Of a DNA stretch of 64,000 nucleotides, positions 1 through 7,939 are shown piece by piece (the stretch's first letter is position 1; each line of letters opens with the position of its first letter). Below the pieces are notes generated by a model, which was not told the DNA's origin, ran no database searches, and saw only the letters and a list, made by a program, of their open reading frames with translations. The translations under genes were made by a program, and so were the position numbers. Origin of the DNA: an uncultured Flavobacteriales bacterium. Its GTDB lineage: Bacteria; Bacteroidota; Bacteroidia; Flavobacteriales_E; Vicingaceae. The stretch spans positions 10,139-74,138 of the forward strand of contig CALCHN010000004.1 in NCBI GenBank assembly GCA_937901255.1. The letters are read 5' to 3'.

Positions 1-213
1 GGTAGCCAATTGAATTGCCTTACTTTGACTTGATTTTGAAGTTTGAAAGATAATATCTCCATTTTCGAGGTGTTTTGAAAAAGGTTCATCGTAAGCTCCA
101 ATAGCTTCTCCATGGGATCTAAAGTATATATAGAATCCAAATGCCATAAAACCAATATAAAGAGCTATTGATATTCCTAGAATCCAAATAATAATTTTTA
201 TAATCTTCGGCAT
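1..213 (-). CDS. YiiX/NlpC-P60-like cysteine peptidase, N-terminal part
   Basis: Partial gene: the reading frame starts at an ATG whose first base is 213 and runs off the left edge after 71 codons. Residues 4-30 are a hydrophobic signal anchor. The segment after it, LENGDIIFQTS at about 49-59 followed by QSKAIQLAT at 63-71, is the opening of the permuted papain-like YiiX/YebB family, in which this stretch precedes the catalytic Cys/His region (not in the window). Seen: membrane anchor and family opening. Inferred: an envelope-associated amidase or peptidase. It lies downstream of the PLP enzyme gene, separated from it by a strong terminator, so it is probably transcribed on its own. Confidence 0.6.
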   Translation of the reverse strand, partial: MPKIIKIIIWILGISIALYIGFMAFGFYIYFRSHGEAIGAYDEPFSKHLENGDIIFQTSKSSQSKAIQLAT

Positions 214-276
214 ATTCTCTTATTTGTGAAGTAATTTATATTTGAATATGATAAAACCTATTCTCCCCAAACATAC

Positions 277-314
277 AAAAAAATCCCGACTTACAACTGT
301 TTGTAAGTCGGGAT
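277..314 (-). terminator. Rho-independent terminator of the PLP enzyme gene
   Basis: A perfect 14-bp stem (atcccgacttacaa at 283-296 with its complement at 301-314, loop ctgt) is followed on the minus strand by seven U residues (277-283 read as A on plus). It lies 36 bases past the stop of the gene ending at 351. Confidence 0.9.
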
Positions 315-350
315 GTTAAATTGTGTTAGCAATTATATAATAAAATAAAA

Positions 351-1550
351 CTAGCTTACCTTAGCTAAACATTGTTTGATAACTTGGTAAGTACGTTCAG
401 CGTTGTTGTCTAATCCTATAGAAACTCGTACTAACCCTTCTGTTAAGCCTATTTGGTTTCTTTCTTCTTCAGGAATTTCTGATGAAGTGCTTCCGCCCGG
501 AGCACTAAATAAGGTTTTGTATGAGCCTAAACTTACTGCCAAATAGCCCACATTGTTGTTCTGCATTTCTTCCATTAAAATATTGGCTTTTTCTTTGGTT
601 TTCATGTCTATTACAAACAGACCTCCAAAGCCAAATTCTTCATTGTACATGGTTTTCATTAACTCATGTTGCGGATGATTGCTTAATCCTGGGTAAGTTA
701 TTTTAAACCCATCTTTATCTAATTTAGTGGCAATGTGCAAAGCGTTAGTACTGTGTTGTTTCATTCTAATGTGTAGCGTTCTTAAGTTTTTAAGAATACT
801 TGCCGCACGGAAACTGTCTAAAACAGGACCTAATAACATGCTTGCTCCGTTGTTTACATCAGAAAGCGAATCAATAAACTCTTTAGTTCCACAAATACAT
901 CCGGCAACACAATCGCTCATTCCATTAATGAATTTAGTCATACTGTGTACAACTATGTCGGCTCCCATTTCGGCAGGAGAGAATATCATTGGCGAAAAAG
1001 TATTATCCACTACTAATTTGCAGTTATGCTCTTTAGCCAATTTGGAAAGTGCAGCTACATTAGAGATTTCTAACATAGGGTTGCTCATGGTTTCGCAGTA
1101 AATTATTTTGGTGTTGGGAGTAATGGCTTTTTTAACCAGCTCAATATTGGTGGTATCAACAAAGTTGGTTTTAATGTTGAATTTTGGTAAAAAGTTTTTG
1201 AAGAAAGCATACGTTCCTCCGTATATGGTTCTGCTAGAAACGATTTCATCGCCTGCATTGCAAAGTTGTAAAATTACATTGGTAATAGCTGCCATTCCCG
1301 AACCTGTAACAGAAGCACTTTCTGTTCCTTCTAGTTGAGCTAAGGCTTGAGAAAGGTATTTGTTCATTGGATTCCAGTGTCTGGAATATAAATAACATCC
1401 TTCAATTTCGTGTTCAAAAATTTCTTCCATCTTACCTGCTTGTAAAAAAGTGTAGGTAGAAGAATCTGTAATAGAAGGATTTACTCCTCCAAATTCTCCA
1501 AAATATTGTAAATCTTGAATATTATCTGCCGGTTGTAATTTTTTGCTCAT
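351..1550 (-). CDS. Cys/Met metabolism PLP-dependent enzyme (methionine gamma-lyase / O-acetylhomoserine sulfhydrylase-like)
   Basis: A 399-aa enzyme of the cystathionine gamma-synthase/lyase fold. Visible landmarks are the YSR phosphate-binding motif at 55-57, the VDNTF segment at 181-185 whose Asp binds the PLP ring nitrogen, and the Schiff-base lysine K206 in SMTKFING. The family usually continues GHxD after the lysine motif; here it is GMSD (210-213), so the common His is Met. Length is normal for the family. The substrate cannot be fixed from sequence; an aminotransferase-fold gamma-lyase acting on methionine or cystathionine, or a sulfhydrylase, are all possible. A Bacteroidota -7 element (TACTTTTG on minus, 1571-1578) lies just upstream of the ATG. 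Monocistronic, with its own terminator. Confidence 0.85.
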   Translation of the reverse strand: MSKKLQPADNIQDLQYFGEFGGVNPSITDSSTYTFLQAGKMEEIFEHEIEGCYLYSRHWNPMNKYLSQALAQLEGTESASVTGSGMAAITNVILQLCNAGDEIVSSRTIYGGTYAFFKNFLPKFNIKTNFVDTTNIELVKKAITPNTKIIYCETMSNPMLEISNVAALSKLAKEHNCKLVVDNTFSPMIFSPAEMGADIVVHSMTKFINGMSDCVAGCICGTKEFIDSLSDVNNGASMLLGPVLDSFRAASILKNLRTLHIRMKQHSTNALHIATKLDKDGFKITYPGLSNHPQHELMKTMYNEEFGFGGLFVIDMKTKEKANILMEEMQNNNVGYLAVSLGSYKTLFSAPGGSTSSEIPEEERNQIGLTEGLVRVSIGLDNNAERTYQVIKQCLAKVS

Positions 1551-1818
1551 AGTTTTAAAATTTTATTTGGCAAAAGTAACAATTTTAGGCTGTTTTATTT
1601 GGCATAACTCACAAAATATAATTTTGAATTTTAGTAAATCAGCATTTGAAAGCGTATTTTATTTGTTGGTGGTTTTCGGGGAGGAGTTTTGTTGCTTGTT
1701 AGTCAGTGAAATATAAAAAAATATCTAACCACATCGGTACATAGTTTTTGATGTAGTATCTATAATAAAGATAGATTCTTCACATCGTTTTGTTATCATT
1801 CACCTCAGGTGAATAAAC

Positions 1819-1889
1819 AAAACATCGTTCAGAATGATATTTCTAGACTTTAGTAGTCAGTTCGTTAGTGTCATTCTGAACGATGTTTT
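1819..1889. repeat. Long inverted repeat with 19-bp perfect arms
   Basis: The 400-base gap between the PLP enzyme and pruA holds no gene. It contains perfect 19-bp arms at 1819-1837 and 1871-1889 (core catcgttcagaatga and its complement). A weaker outer pairing is visible (agattcttcac near 1771-1781 and gtgatgaatct near 1921-1931), plus a small palindrome, attcacct/aggtgaat, near 1799-1815. The text catt-ctgaacga is of a kind dispersed in many Bacteroidota intergenic regions, so this is probably a miniature palindromic element rather than a gene-specific site. Confidence 0.6.
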
Positions 1890-1959
1890 TACAGAAAACT
1901 TGTTTTTCGTGTAAAACGAAGTGATGAATCTTTTTTCTGTTATATAAAGTCACATTATT

Positions 1960-3585
1960 TTACCCTAAAAACGGATACCTGTAATCCTTAGCCGGAACAA
2001 AAGTTTCTTTAATTGTTCTTGGGCTAGTCCATCTAATAAGGTTAAGGTAAGAACCTGCTTTATCGTTTGTCCCTGAAGCTCTTGCCCCGCCAAAAGGTTG
2101 TTGTCCTACAACAGCACCAGTTGGTTTGTCGTTAATATAGAAGTTTCCTGCAGCATTTTCCAATATTTTAGTAGCGATATTAATAGCTGGTCTTTCTTTA
2201 GCGAAAATAGCTCCTGTTAAGGCGTACTCAGAAGTAGCATCTAACAATTGTAAAGCTTCTTCGTATTCGTTAGCATCATATACATAAATGGTCATAAATG
2301 GACCAAAAATTTCTTCGCACATGGTTCTGAAATGTGGATTAGTAGTAAGTACAACAGTTGGCTCTACAAAGTAACCTACAGTTTTGTCGTATTTCCCACC
2401 ACAAATAATTTCAGCATCATCTTTGGTTTTAGTATATTCAATAAAAGAAGCAATTTTGTCAAAACTTTTTTCATCAATTACAGCATTAATAAAATTGCCA
2501 AAATCTTCTGGAGAACCCATTTTGAAAGAAGCTAAATCCTCTTTTACATACTTTATTACTTCATCAGCAATGTTAGAAGGTATATAAGCTCTAGAGGCAG
2601 CAGAACATTTTTGTCCTTGGAATTCAAAAGCACCTCTTGAGATAGCTGTTGCTACTTCTTTAGCATCGGCAGATTTATGAGCAATAATAAAATCTTTTCC
2701 TCCTGTTTCACCAACAATTCTTGGATAAGATTTATAAAGATCTATGTTATTACCAATGGTTTTCCATAAGTTTTTGAAAACTCCTGTAGAACCTGTAAAG
2801 TGTAATCCTGAAAAATCTGGATGTTTAAATACAGCTTCTCCAAACTCTGGTCCGCTAGCATAAACAATATTAATAACACCATCAGGCAAACCAGCCTCTT
2901 TAAACAATTCCATAATTACGTGTGCAGAATAAATTTGTGTGTTGGCAGGTTTCCAAACTACTACATTTCCCATTAGTGCAGGAGCAGCACATAAATTAGC
3001 ACAAATAGAAGTAAAGTTAAAAGGAGTAATGGCTAATACAAAACCTTCTAGCGGACGGTATTCCATTCTGTTCCATACGCCCGGAAGTGATTCAGGTTGT
3101 TCTTTATAGATATCAATCATATATTGAACATTGAACTTGAAAAAATCTATCATTTCGCAAGCAGCATCAATTTCTGCCTGAAAAGCATTTTTACTTTGAC
3201 AAAGCATAGTAGCGGCATTCATTCTAGCTCTGTATGGTCCGGCTAATAAATCAGCAGCTTTTAAGAAAATAGCTGCTCTATCTTGCCAAGGTGTATTTGC
3301 CCATGTTTTTCTTGCTTCTAATGCAGCTTCAATAGCTTGGTGAACATACTGTGTGTTTCCTTTGTGGTAAAATCCTAGTTCGTGTTTGTGGTCGTGTGGA
3401 GGATGTATGCTTACTTTAGCGTCAGAAGTAACAGCTTTACCACCAATTACCATCGGAATTTCAATTTTTTTGCTTTTTAATTCTTTGTAAGCGGCTAACA
3501 ATTCTTCTTTTTCTTTAGAGCCTGGAGCATATCCTTTTACAGGTTCGTTTGTTGCTATTGGTACATTAAAATATGCATTTGCCAT
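1960..3585 (-). CDS. pruA: L-glutamate gamma-semialdehyde (1-pyrroline-5-carboxylate) dehydrogenase
   Basis: A 541-aa NAD-dependent aldehyde dehydrogenase that oxidises glutamate semialdehyde to glutamate, the second step of proline catabolism. The ALDH signature is complete: the NAD-binding WKPANTQ at 211-217, FTGSTG at 263-268, the general base E293 in VGETGGKD, and the nucleophile C327 in GQKCSAASR. The length and the PFNF segment near 188-191 fit the stand-alone P5CDH family, not a PutA fusion; the partner proline dehydrogenase is not in the window. The promoter at 3626-3660 carries a dyad in its spacer, suggesting regulation. Cytoplasmic. The only notable feature around it is the repeat-rich gap downstream. 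Confidence 0.95.
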   Translation of the reverse strand: MANAYFNVPIATNEPVKGYAPGSKEKEELLAAYKELKSKKIEIPMVIGGKAVTSDAKVSIHPPHDHKHELGFYHKGNTQYVHQAIEAALEARKTWANTPWQDRAAIFLKAADLLAGPYRARMNAATMLCQSKNAFQAEIDAACEMIDFFKFNVQYMIDIYKEQPESLPGVWNRMEYRPLEGFVLAITPFNFTSICANLCAAPALMGNVVVWKPANTQIYSAHVIMELFKEAGLPDGVINIVYASGPEFGEAVFKHPDFSGLHFTGSTGVFKNLWKTIGNNIDLYKSYPRIVGETGGKDFIIAHKSADAKEVATAISRGAFEFQGQKCSAASRAYIPSNIADEVIKYVKEDLASFKMGSPEDFGNFINAVIDEKSFDKIASFIEYTKTKDDAEIICGGKYDKTVGYFVEPTVVLTTNPHFRTMCEEIFGPFMTIYVYDANEYEEALQLLDATSEYALTGAIFAKERPAINIATKILENAAGNFYINDKPTGAVVGQQPFGGARASGTNDKAGSYLNLIRWTSPRTIKETFVPAKDYRYPFLG

Positions 3586-3625
3586 AGTATTTTATTTTTA
3601 TGAGTTTATAAATTTTTTCGCTGAT

Positions 3626-3660
3626 CAAAATTACCAACTCTAATAGAGTTTGCCAACAAA
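3626..3660 (-). promoter_or_regulatory. pruA promoter with a 15-bp dyad in the spacer
   Basis: On the minus strand a -7 element TAATTTTG (3626-3633) lies about 20 bases from a TTTG/TTG -33 region (3654-3660). The spacer contains a perfect palindrome, AACTCTA-a-TAGAGTT (3636-3650). A dyad in this position is suited to a repressor or activator site. The regulator is unknown. Confidence 0.55.
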
Positions 3661-3677
3661 ATTGCTTACTAATCTAA

Positions 3678-4370
3678 TTAGAGAATGTCATCACTATCAT
3701 TTTGAAATTTAAAACCAAGTCGTTTACCAGTTTTAAGTTTAATAATAGAGGTAACTTCGTTTATTTCTTGAACACTTACCGTGCTCATTGCTTCATATCT
3801 TGGGGTTAATAAATCAAACTCCATAGAATATAAAATAGAAGATTCAATAATGTTTTTTATTTTTTTAGTGGTGATGGTTTCATTAACAAAATCGTTATAA
3901 AGAAATCCCAACTGTCTTTTGCCTTCTACAAAATAATGTTCATCTTTATTAACGAAACAACGAGCTACCAAGTAGCCAATATCATCCACTCTGTTGTATT
4001 TAAAAGAATCTGCTAAAAAGTTATAGATATTAATCATTCCGCAGTAGGTTCTCATTCTGTCTTCTTTAACATAAGAAGAGTTCCAAATGTTGTGAGATTT
4101 ATCAAAGTCAAAAACATTGGTGTGCATAAAAAACACCAGCACATCTCCTCCAAATTTTATCTGAAATTCAAAATCTGATTTGTCAATAAATTCAAAAGTA
4201 ACATCCTTATCAACATCGCACATTTCGCTTCCTAACTCGCCAATAAGCTTGTTAGCTTCCACTTTAAACTCCTGAAAAATAGCGTAGGTTTTTTTATAAA
4301 CTTGTTGCTTTAAACAAGCTTTTTCTTTTAGAGTGTCTAAAATAAGTTCGTGTGCAGTTGGTTTTTTCAT
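3678..4370 (-). CDS. Conserved hypothetical protein
   Basis: A 230-aa protein with no signal peptide or membrane segment, rich in Lys, Asp and Phe, predicted soluble and cytoplasmic. I recognise the general look of a protein conserved in Flavobacteriales but can name no domain. The middle (about 60-150) reads as alternating strands and aromatic residues (FGGDVLVFFMHTNVFDF), and the tail ends in an acidic DSDD. It lies 92 bases upstream of pruA on the same strand; the pruA promoter sits in the gap, so the two need not be cotranscribed. Upstream, toward proS, is a short tandem gttaatg and a dispersed repeat. Confidence 0.7.
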   Translation of the reverse strand: MKKPTAHELILDTLKEKACLKQQVYKKTYAIFQEFKVEANKLIGELGSEMCDVDKDVTFEFIDKSDFEFQIKFGGDVLVFFMHTNVFDFDKSHNIWNSSYVKEDRMRTYCGMINIYNFLADSFKYNRVDDIGYLVARCFVNKDEHYFVEGKRQLGFLYNDFVNETITTKKIKNIIESSILYSMEFDLLTPRYEAMSTVSVQEINEVTSIIKLKTGKRLGFKFQNDSDDIL

Positions 4371-4446
4371 TTGGTTAAAAGTTAATGGTTAATGGTTAAA
4401 TGTTTGAAATTTGAGGTTAGTTTAAAAGTTAATAAGTTTAGTTTGT

Positions 4447-4470
4447 CCCATCTTAACCTTCCCAAAGGGA
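4447..4470. repeat. Dispersed repeat, copy 1 (cccatc-taaccttcccaaaggga)
   Basis: A 24-base sequence that recurs at 36427-36450 with one difference. It contains the small palindrome tcccaaaggga. It lies between the stop of proS and the hypothetical gene and codes for nothing. Confidence 0.6.
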
Positions 4471-4491
4471 ACGGATTCCCCTCCTTAATTT

Positions 4492-5967
4492 TTAGTAAGC
4501 TTTAGCAAAAACTACTCGTTGGGTAGATGGTTTACCTGTTAGAATACATTTACCTTCTTCTTGTCTATTATTTAAAGGAATACATCTAATAGTAGCTTTG
4601 GTTTGTTGTTTAATTTCTTCTTCAGTTTCTGGAGTACCATCCCAATGTGCGAAAACAAAACCACCTTTTTCAATAAGTTGGTTAAATTCGTCCCAGCTGT
4701 CAGCTTTGTTGGTCATTTCTTCTCTGTAATCTATTGCTTTCTGGTATAAATTATTTTGAATTTTTTCTAATAGATTTTCTACTTTGTGAGCTAAGTCTTT
4801 TTGCTGTAATGTTTCTTTTTCTTTAGTATCTCTTCTAGCAACTTCTACCGTTCCGTTTTCTAAATCTCTTGGTCCAATAGCAATTCTAACAGGAACACCT
4901 TTAAACTCGTATTCGGCAAATTTCCAACCTGGTTTGTGTGTATCTCTGTCATCGTATTTTACACGAATATTTTTTTCTTCTAGTTCTTTTTTAAGTTGTA
5001 AGGCTCTTTCAGAAATCTGATTGAGTTGTTCTTCGCCTTTATAAATGGGAACAATAACTACATGGATAGGAGCAATTTTAGGAGGTAATACCAATCCTTC
5101 ATCATCAGAATGCGTCATAATTAAAGCTCCCATTAATCTGGTAGAAACTCCCCAAGAGGTAGCCCAAACATATTCTTGTTTACCTTCTTTAGAAGTGAAT
5201 TTAACATCGAAAGCTTTGGCAAAATTTTGACCTAAAAAGTGAGAAGTTCCTGCTTGTAAGGCTTTGCCATCTTGCATTAATGCTTCAATACAATAAGTTT
5301 CTTCAGCTCCAGCAAACCTTTCATTTGGCGTTTTTAAGCCTTTTAAAACCGGAATAGCCATCCATTCTTCAGCGAAAGTAGCGTAAACTTCTAGCATTTT
5401 TTCAGCTTCTTCAATGGCTTCGTCTTTGGTGGCATGTGCGGTATGTCCTTCTTGCCATAAAAATTCGGCAGTTCTTAAAAATAAACGCGTTCTCATTTCC
5501 CAACGTACCACATTTGCCCATTGGTTAATTAATAATGGTAAATCTCTGTAAGATTGAATCCAACCTTTATAAGTGTTCCAAATAATAGCTTCGGAAGTTG
5601 GTCTAACAATTAGTTCTTCATCTAATTTTGCATTAGGGTCAACAATTAATTTTGATGGATTTTCAGGGTCAGTTTTTAATCTGTAATGAGTAACAACAGC
5701 ACATTCTTTGGCAAAACCTTCAGCATTTTTCTCTTCGGCTTCAAACAAACTTTTTGGTACAAACAATGGGAAATAGGCATTTTCATGACCAGTTTCTTTA
5801 AACATTTTGTCTAATTGAGCTTGAATTTTCTCCCAGATAGCATAACCATAAGGTTTAATAACCATACAACCTCTTACAGCAGAGTGTTCTGCTAAATCTG
5901 CTTTAACAACTATTTCGTTGTACCATTGAGAATAATCTTCTTTTCGAGTAGTAAAATCTTTTGCCAT
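4492..5967 (-). CDS. proS: Prolyl-tRNA synthetase, archaeal/eukaryotic-type
   Basis: A 491-aa class II synthetase that charges tRNA-Pro. The class II core is visible: motif 2 around RWEMRTRLFLRTAEFLWQEG with the downstream TAHAT segment, and motif 3 near IAIGPRDLENG. The short length without an editing insertion, and the C-terminal extension ending in a terminal tyrosine (VVFAKAY), mark the archaeal/eukaryotic-type ProRS used by many Bacteroidota, in which the terminal Tyr contributes to the active site. The C-terminal zinc region keeps two visible cysteines (RCIPL and KCILTG). A -7 element TAATTTTG lies at 6025-6032 on minus. Divergent from the secreted-protein genes that follow. Confidence 0.95.
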   Translation of the reverse strand: MAKDFTTRKEDYSQWYNEIVVKADLAEHSAVRGCMVIKPYGYAIWEKIQAQLDKMFKETGHENAYFPLFVPKSLFEAEEKNAEGFAKECAVVTHYRLKTDPENPSKLIVDPNAKLDEELIVRPTSEAIIWNTYKGWIQSYRDLPLLINQWANVVRWEMRTRLFLRTAEFLWQEGHTAHATKDEAIEEAEKMLEVYATFAEEWMAIPVLKGLKTPNERFAGAEETYCIEALMQDGKALQAGTSHFLGQNFAKAFDVKFTSKEGKQEYVWATSWGVSTRLMGALIMTHSDDEGLVLPPKIAPIHVVIVPIYKGEEQLNQISERALQLKKELEEKNIRVKYDDRDTHKPGWKFAEYEFKGVPVRIAIGPRDLENGTVEVARRDTKEKETLQQKDLAHKVENLLEKIQNNLYQKAIDYREEMTNKADSWDEFNQLIEKGGFVFAHWDGTPETEEEIKQQTKATIRCIPLNNRQEEGKCILTGKPSTQRVVFAKAY

Positions 5968-6055
5968 TTATTTTAGGTATATTTTTTGATAGTGTGCGAA
6001 CTAATTAATTACTTTTATAAGTGTCAAAATTAGTTTAAAAATTATTAAAACAACC

Positions 6056-6412
6056 ATGAAAACGACTCATCTTTTAATCCTTTTACTAAGTATCTTTTTA
6101 ATTTCTACTTCTGCCTTTGCTCAAGATGATTTTTATACTGAAAAGCAAAGTGAAAAAACAGTTTTTCAAGCCAATGATTCAGATACGTTAGAGGTATCAA
6201 TTTTTGATGAAGAAAATTATATGTCTGAAGAAGATTATTATGAAACTTATTATAATGATGAATATAATAGTGATGAGGTTTACTCTTCTGAAAATGAAAG
6301 GGTAATAGAGGAGGAGCAACGGAAAGCAAGAAACAGAAGAATAGCTGGAGAAATTGTTGGAGAAATTATTTACAATGTTGTTTTCAGTATAGCTGTAATA
6401 TTAACATGGTAG
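6056..6412 (+). CDS. Small secreted or membrane-tethered acidic protein
   Basis: A 118-aa protein with a clear signal peptide (1-22, ending SAFAQ) followed by DDFY, a Glu/Asp/Tyr-rich middle (about 45-85) and a hydrophobic C-terminus (about 96-118, EIVGEIIYNVVFSIAVILTW) that could be a membrane segment. I do not recognise the family. The residues after the signal peptide (AQDDFY) match those of the next gene (6506-7906), which suggests the pair derive from one ancestral N-terminus or share an export context. The ATG follows the proS promoter region, so the two divergent transcripts start close together. Confidence 0.65.
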   Translation: MKTTHLLILLLSIFLISTSAFAQDDFYTEKQSEKTVFQANDSDTLEVSIFDEENYMSEEDYYETYYNDEYNSDEVYSSENERVIEEEQRKARNRRIAGEIVGEIIYNVVFSIAVILTW

Positions 6413-6421
6413 AATTGATAA

Positions 6422-6437
6422 TTGGCACAGAGTTTGC
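6422..6437 (+). promoter_or_regulatory. Sigma-54 (RpoN) promoter, -24/-12
   Basis: TTGGCAC (6422-6428), five bases, then TTGC (6434-6437) gives the exact GG-N10-GC spacing and near-consensus -24/-12 elements. The predicted start of transcription, about a dozen bases downstream, would leave a leader of roughly 55 bases before the ATG at 6506. No enhancer-binding protein gene is visible nearby. Confidence 0.75.
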
Positions 6438-6505
6438 TTTTTCGTAGGTGTTAACATTTCATTAACATTTTTTTGAAAAAGTAAAGAATATTAAAATATA
6501 CAGAT

Positions 6506-7906
6506 ATGAAAGCACTAAGAACCATAGCCTTAATAACATTAGCCACCTTTTTAGGGACTAGTGTTTATGCACAAGATGATTTTTATCCCTCATCGAAGAA
6601 AAAATCTAAAAAAAGTGATGAAGCTAATTTTCTTGAGCAAGAGCAAGAGACATTAAATGATGCAGATTACTCAACTGCTACAGATTATTATTACGATCAA
6701 AGAGAAAGAGAGATACAAGAAGAATATAATCGCCAAATGGGAATTACTGATTCTACTACTTATTATGAAGATGAGAATGGTAATGTAAGAATCACCAATA
6801 ATTATTATAATGGTGATAATTATGATTTCGACAACGAGTATTATGATTATGAATACACCTCAAGAATTAGAAGGTTCCACAGGCCAGCAGGTAGATATGG
6901 GTATTATGATGATTATTATACTAATTATTACTATTATAACTACGACCCTTATTACTATGGGACAAGTATTTACGTGAGTTATGGCTGGTGGTACCCTAGT
7001 CCGTGGAGATGGAATGTAGGTTGGGGCTGGGGTGGCGGTTACTATGGTGGCGGCTGGGGCTGGAATTATGGCTGGGGCTACGGTTGGGGTAGTCCGTGGC
7101 ACTGGGGATATGGTGGTGGCTGGTATGGTTCTTCCTACTGGTCAGGTTATAATCACGGTTACATGAATGGCTATTATGATGGATTATACGCTTCTGGAAA
7201 TTACTATAACAGTTATGATAGAAATAGCCATTATTATGGAAAAAGAGGTAGTACAGGAGGCTCTGATGGTTACGGAGGGACAAGAGCTACAACTGTTAAC
7301 ACAAGTGGTAAGTCCTTAACTTTTGGAGAAAAATATGAACAAGCTGTTAAGAGTAACCCTGGTTTAAATACTGTACCTAAAAGTGGAATTAGTAATACTC
7401 CAAAGAGCAATGCTAATACTCCTACTAAAGGGAATGTAAATACTCCGGTGAAGCAAAATACTTACGGAACAGCTCCAAAAACTAATCCTAAACCTACTGG
7501 AACTAATCCGAAGCCTTATACTTCGCCAACCAAAACTTATGGAGGAAATACTCCTAAACCTAGTATGACCCCTACAAAAACGCAAGAGCCATATAATAAG
7601 CCTTATACAGCTCCAACTAAGCCGCAAACTTCGCCCAAGCCATATACGCCTCCAACAAGGATTAATACAGCTCCAACAAAGACTAATACACCAAAGTCGT
7701 ATCCGAAGCCTAGCTATACTCCTCAGCCTAAAAGTAATAACAGACCGAGTTATAGCAAGCCTTCACCAAAACAAAACTATAACCCACCAAAGTCTAATTC
7801 TAGACCTAGTTATTCGCCACCATCAAGAAGTGGAGGTAGTTACAATAGTGGAGGAGGTTCTAGAAGTGGAGGTTCTTTTGGAGGAAGTAGAAAATCACCT
7901 CGTTAA
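6506..7906 (+). CDS. Secreted low-complexity Tyr/Gly/Trp-rich protein
   Basis: A 466-aa protein. Signal peptide 1-22 (ending SVYAQ) then DDFY; a charged acidic region to about 110; a Tyr-rich block (about 110-160); a Gly/Trp/Tyr block (about 160-245) made of short WGWG, GGGYYGG and GWGYGW units; a Thr/Pro/Lys-rich region (about 290-435) of repeated PKT/KPYT-type units; and a Gly/Ser/Arg tail. No enzymatic domain. Known: Gly/Tyr/Trp-rich and Pro/Thr/Lys-rich tracts occur in cell-surface and wall-associated proteins. Inferred: an extracytoplasmic structural or stress protein. Preceded by a sigma-54 promoter, so expression is probably conditional. The porin gene follows 34 bases later. Confidence 0.75.
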   Translation: MKALRTIALITLATFLGTSVYAQDDFYPSSKKKSKKSDEANFLEQEQETLNDADYSTATDYYYDQREREIQEEYNRQMGITDSTTYYEDENGNVRITNNYYNGDNYDFDNEYYDYEYTSRIRRFHRPAGRYGYYDDYYTNYYYYNYDPYYYGTSIYVSYGWWYPSPWRWNVGWGWGGGYYGGGWGWNYGWGYGWGSPWHWGYGGGWYGSSYWSGYNHGYMNGYYDGLYASGNYYNSYDRNSHYYGKRGSTGGSDGYGGTRATTVNTSGKSLTFGEKYEQAVKSNPGLNTVPKSGISNTPKSNANTPTKGNVNTPVKQNTYGTAPKTNPKPTGTNPKPYTSPTKTYGGNTPKPSMTPTKTQEPYNKPYTAPTKPQTSPKPYTPPTRINTAPTKTNTPKSYPKPSYTPQPKSNNRPSYSKPSPKQNYNPPKSNSRPSYSPPSRSGGSYNSGGGSRSGGSFGGSRKSPR

Positions 7907-7939
7907 TTAAATAGTTAATTGAATTTAAATAAACAAATT

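Noticed and set aside
2332..2587. Plus-strand frames inside pruA
   Set aside because: They are antisense to a complete gene and have no conserved features.
6860..7627. Minus-strand open frames under the low-complexity secreted gene
   Set aside because: Low-complexity Ile/Val/Thr/His- or Arg/Ser-rich products arise from the complement of Gly/Tyr/Trp and Pro/Thr/Lys codons.
7919..7939. TTG start for the porin gene
   Set aside because: The extra seven residues precede the signal peptide and an ATG follows in frame at a normal signal-peptide position.
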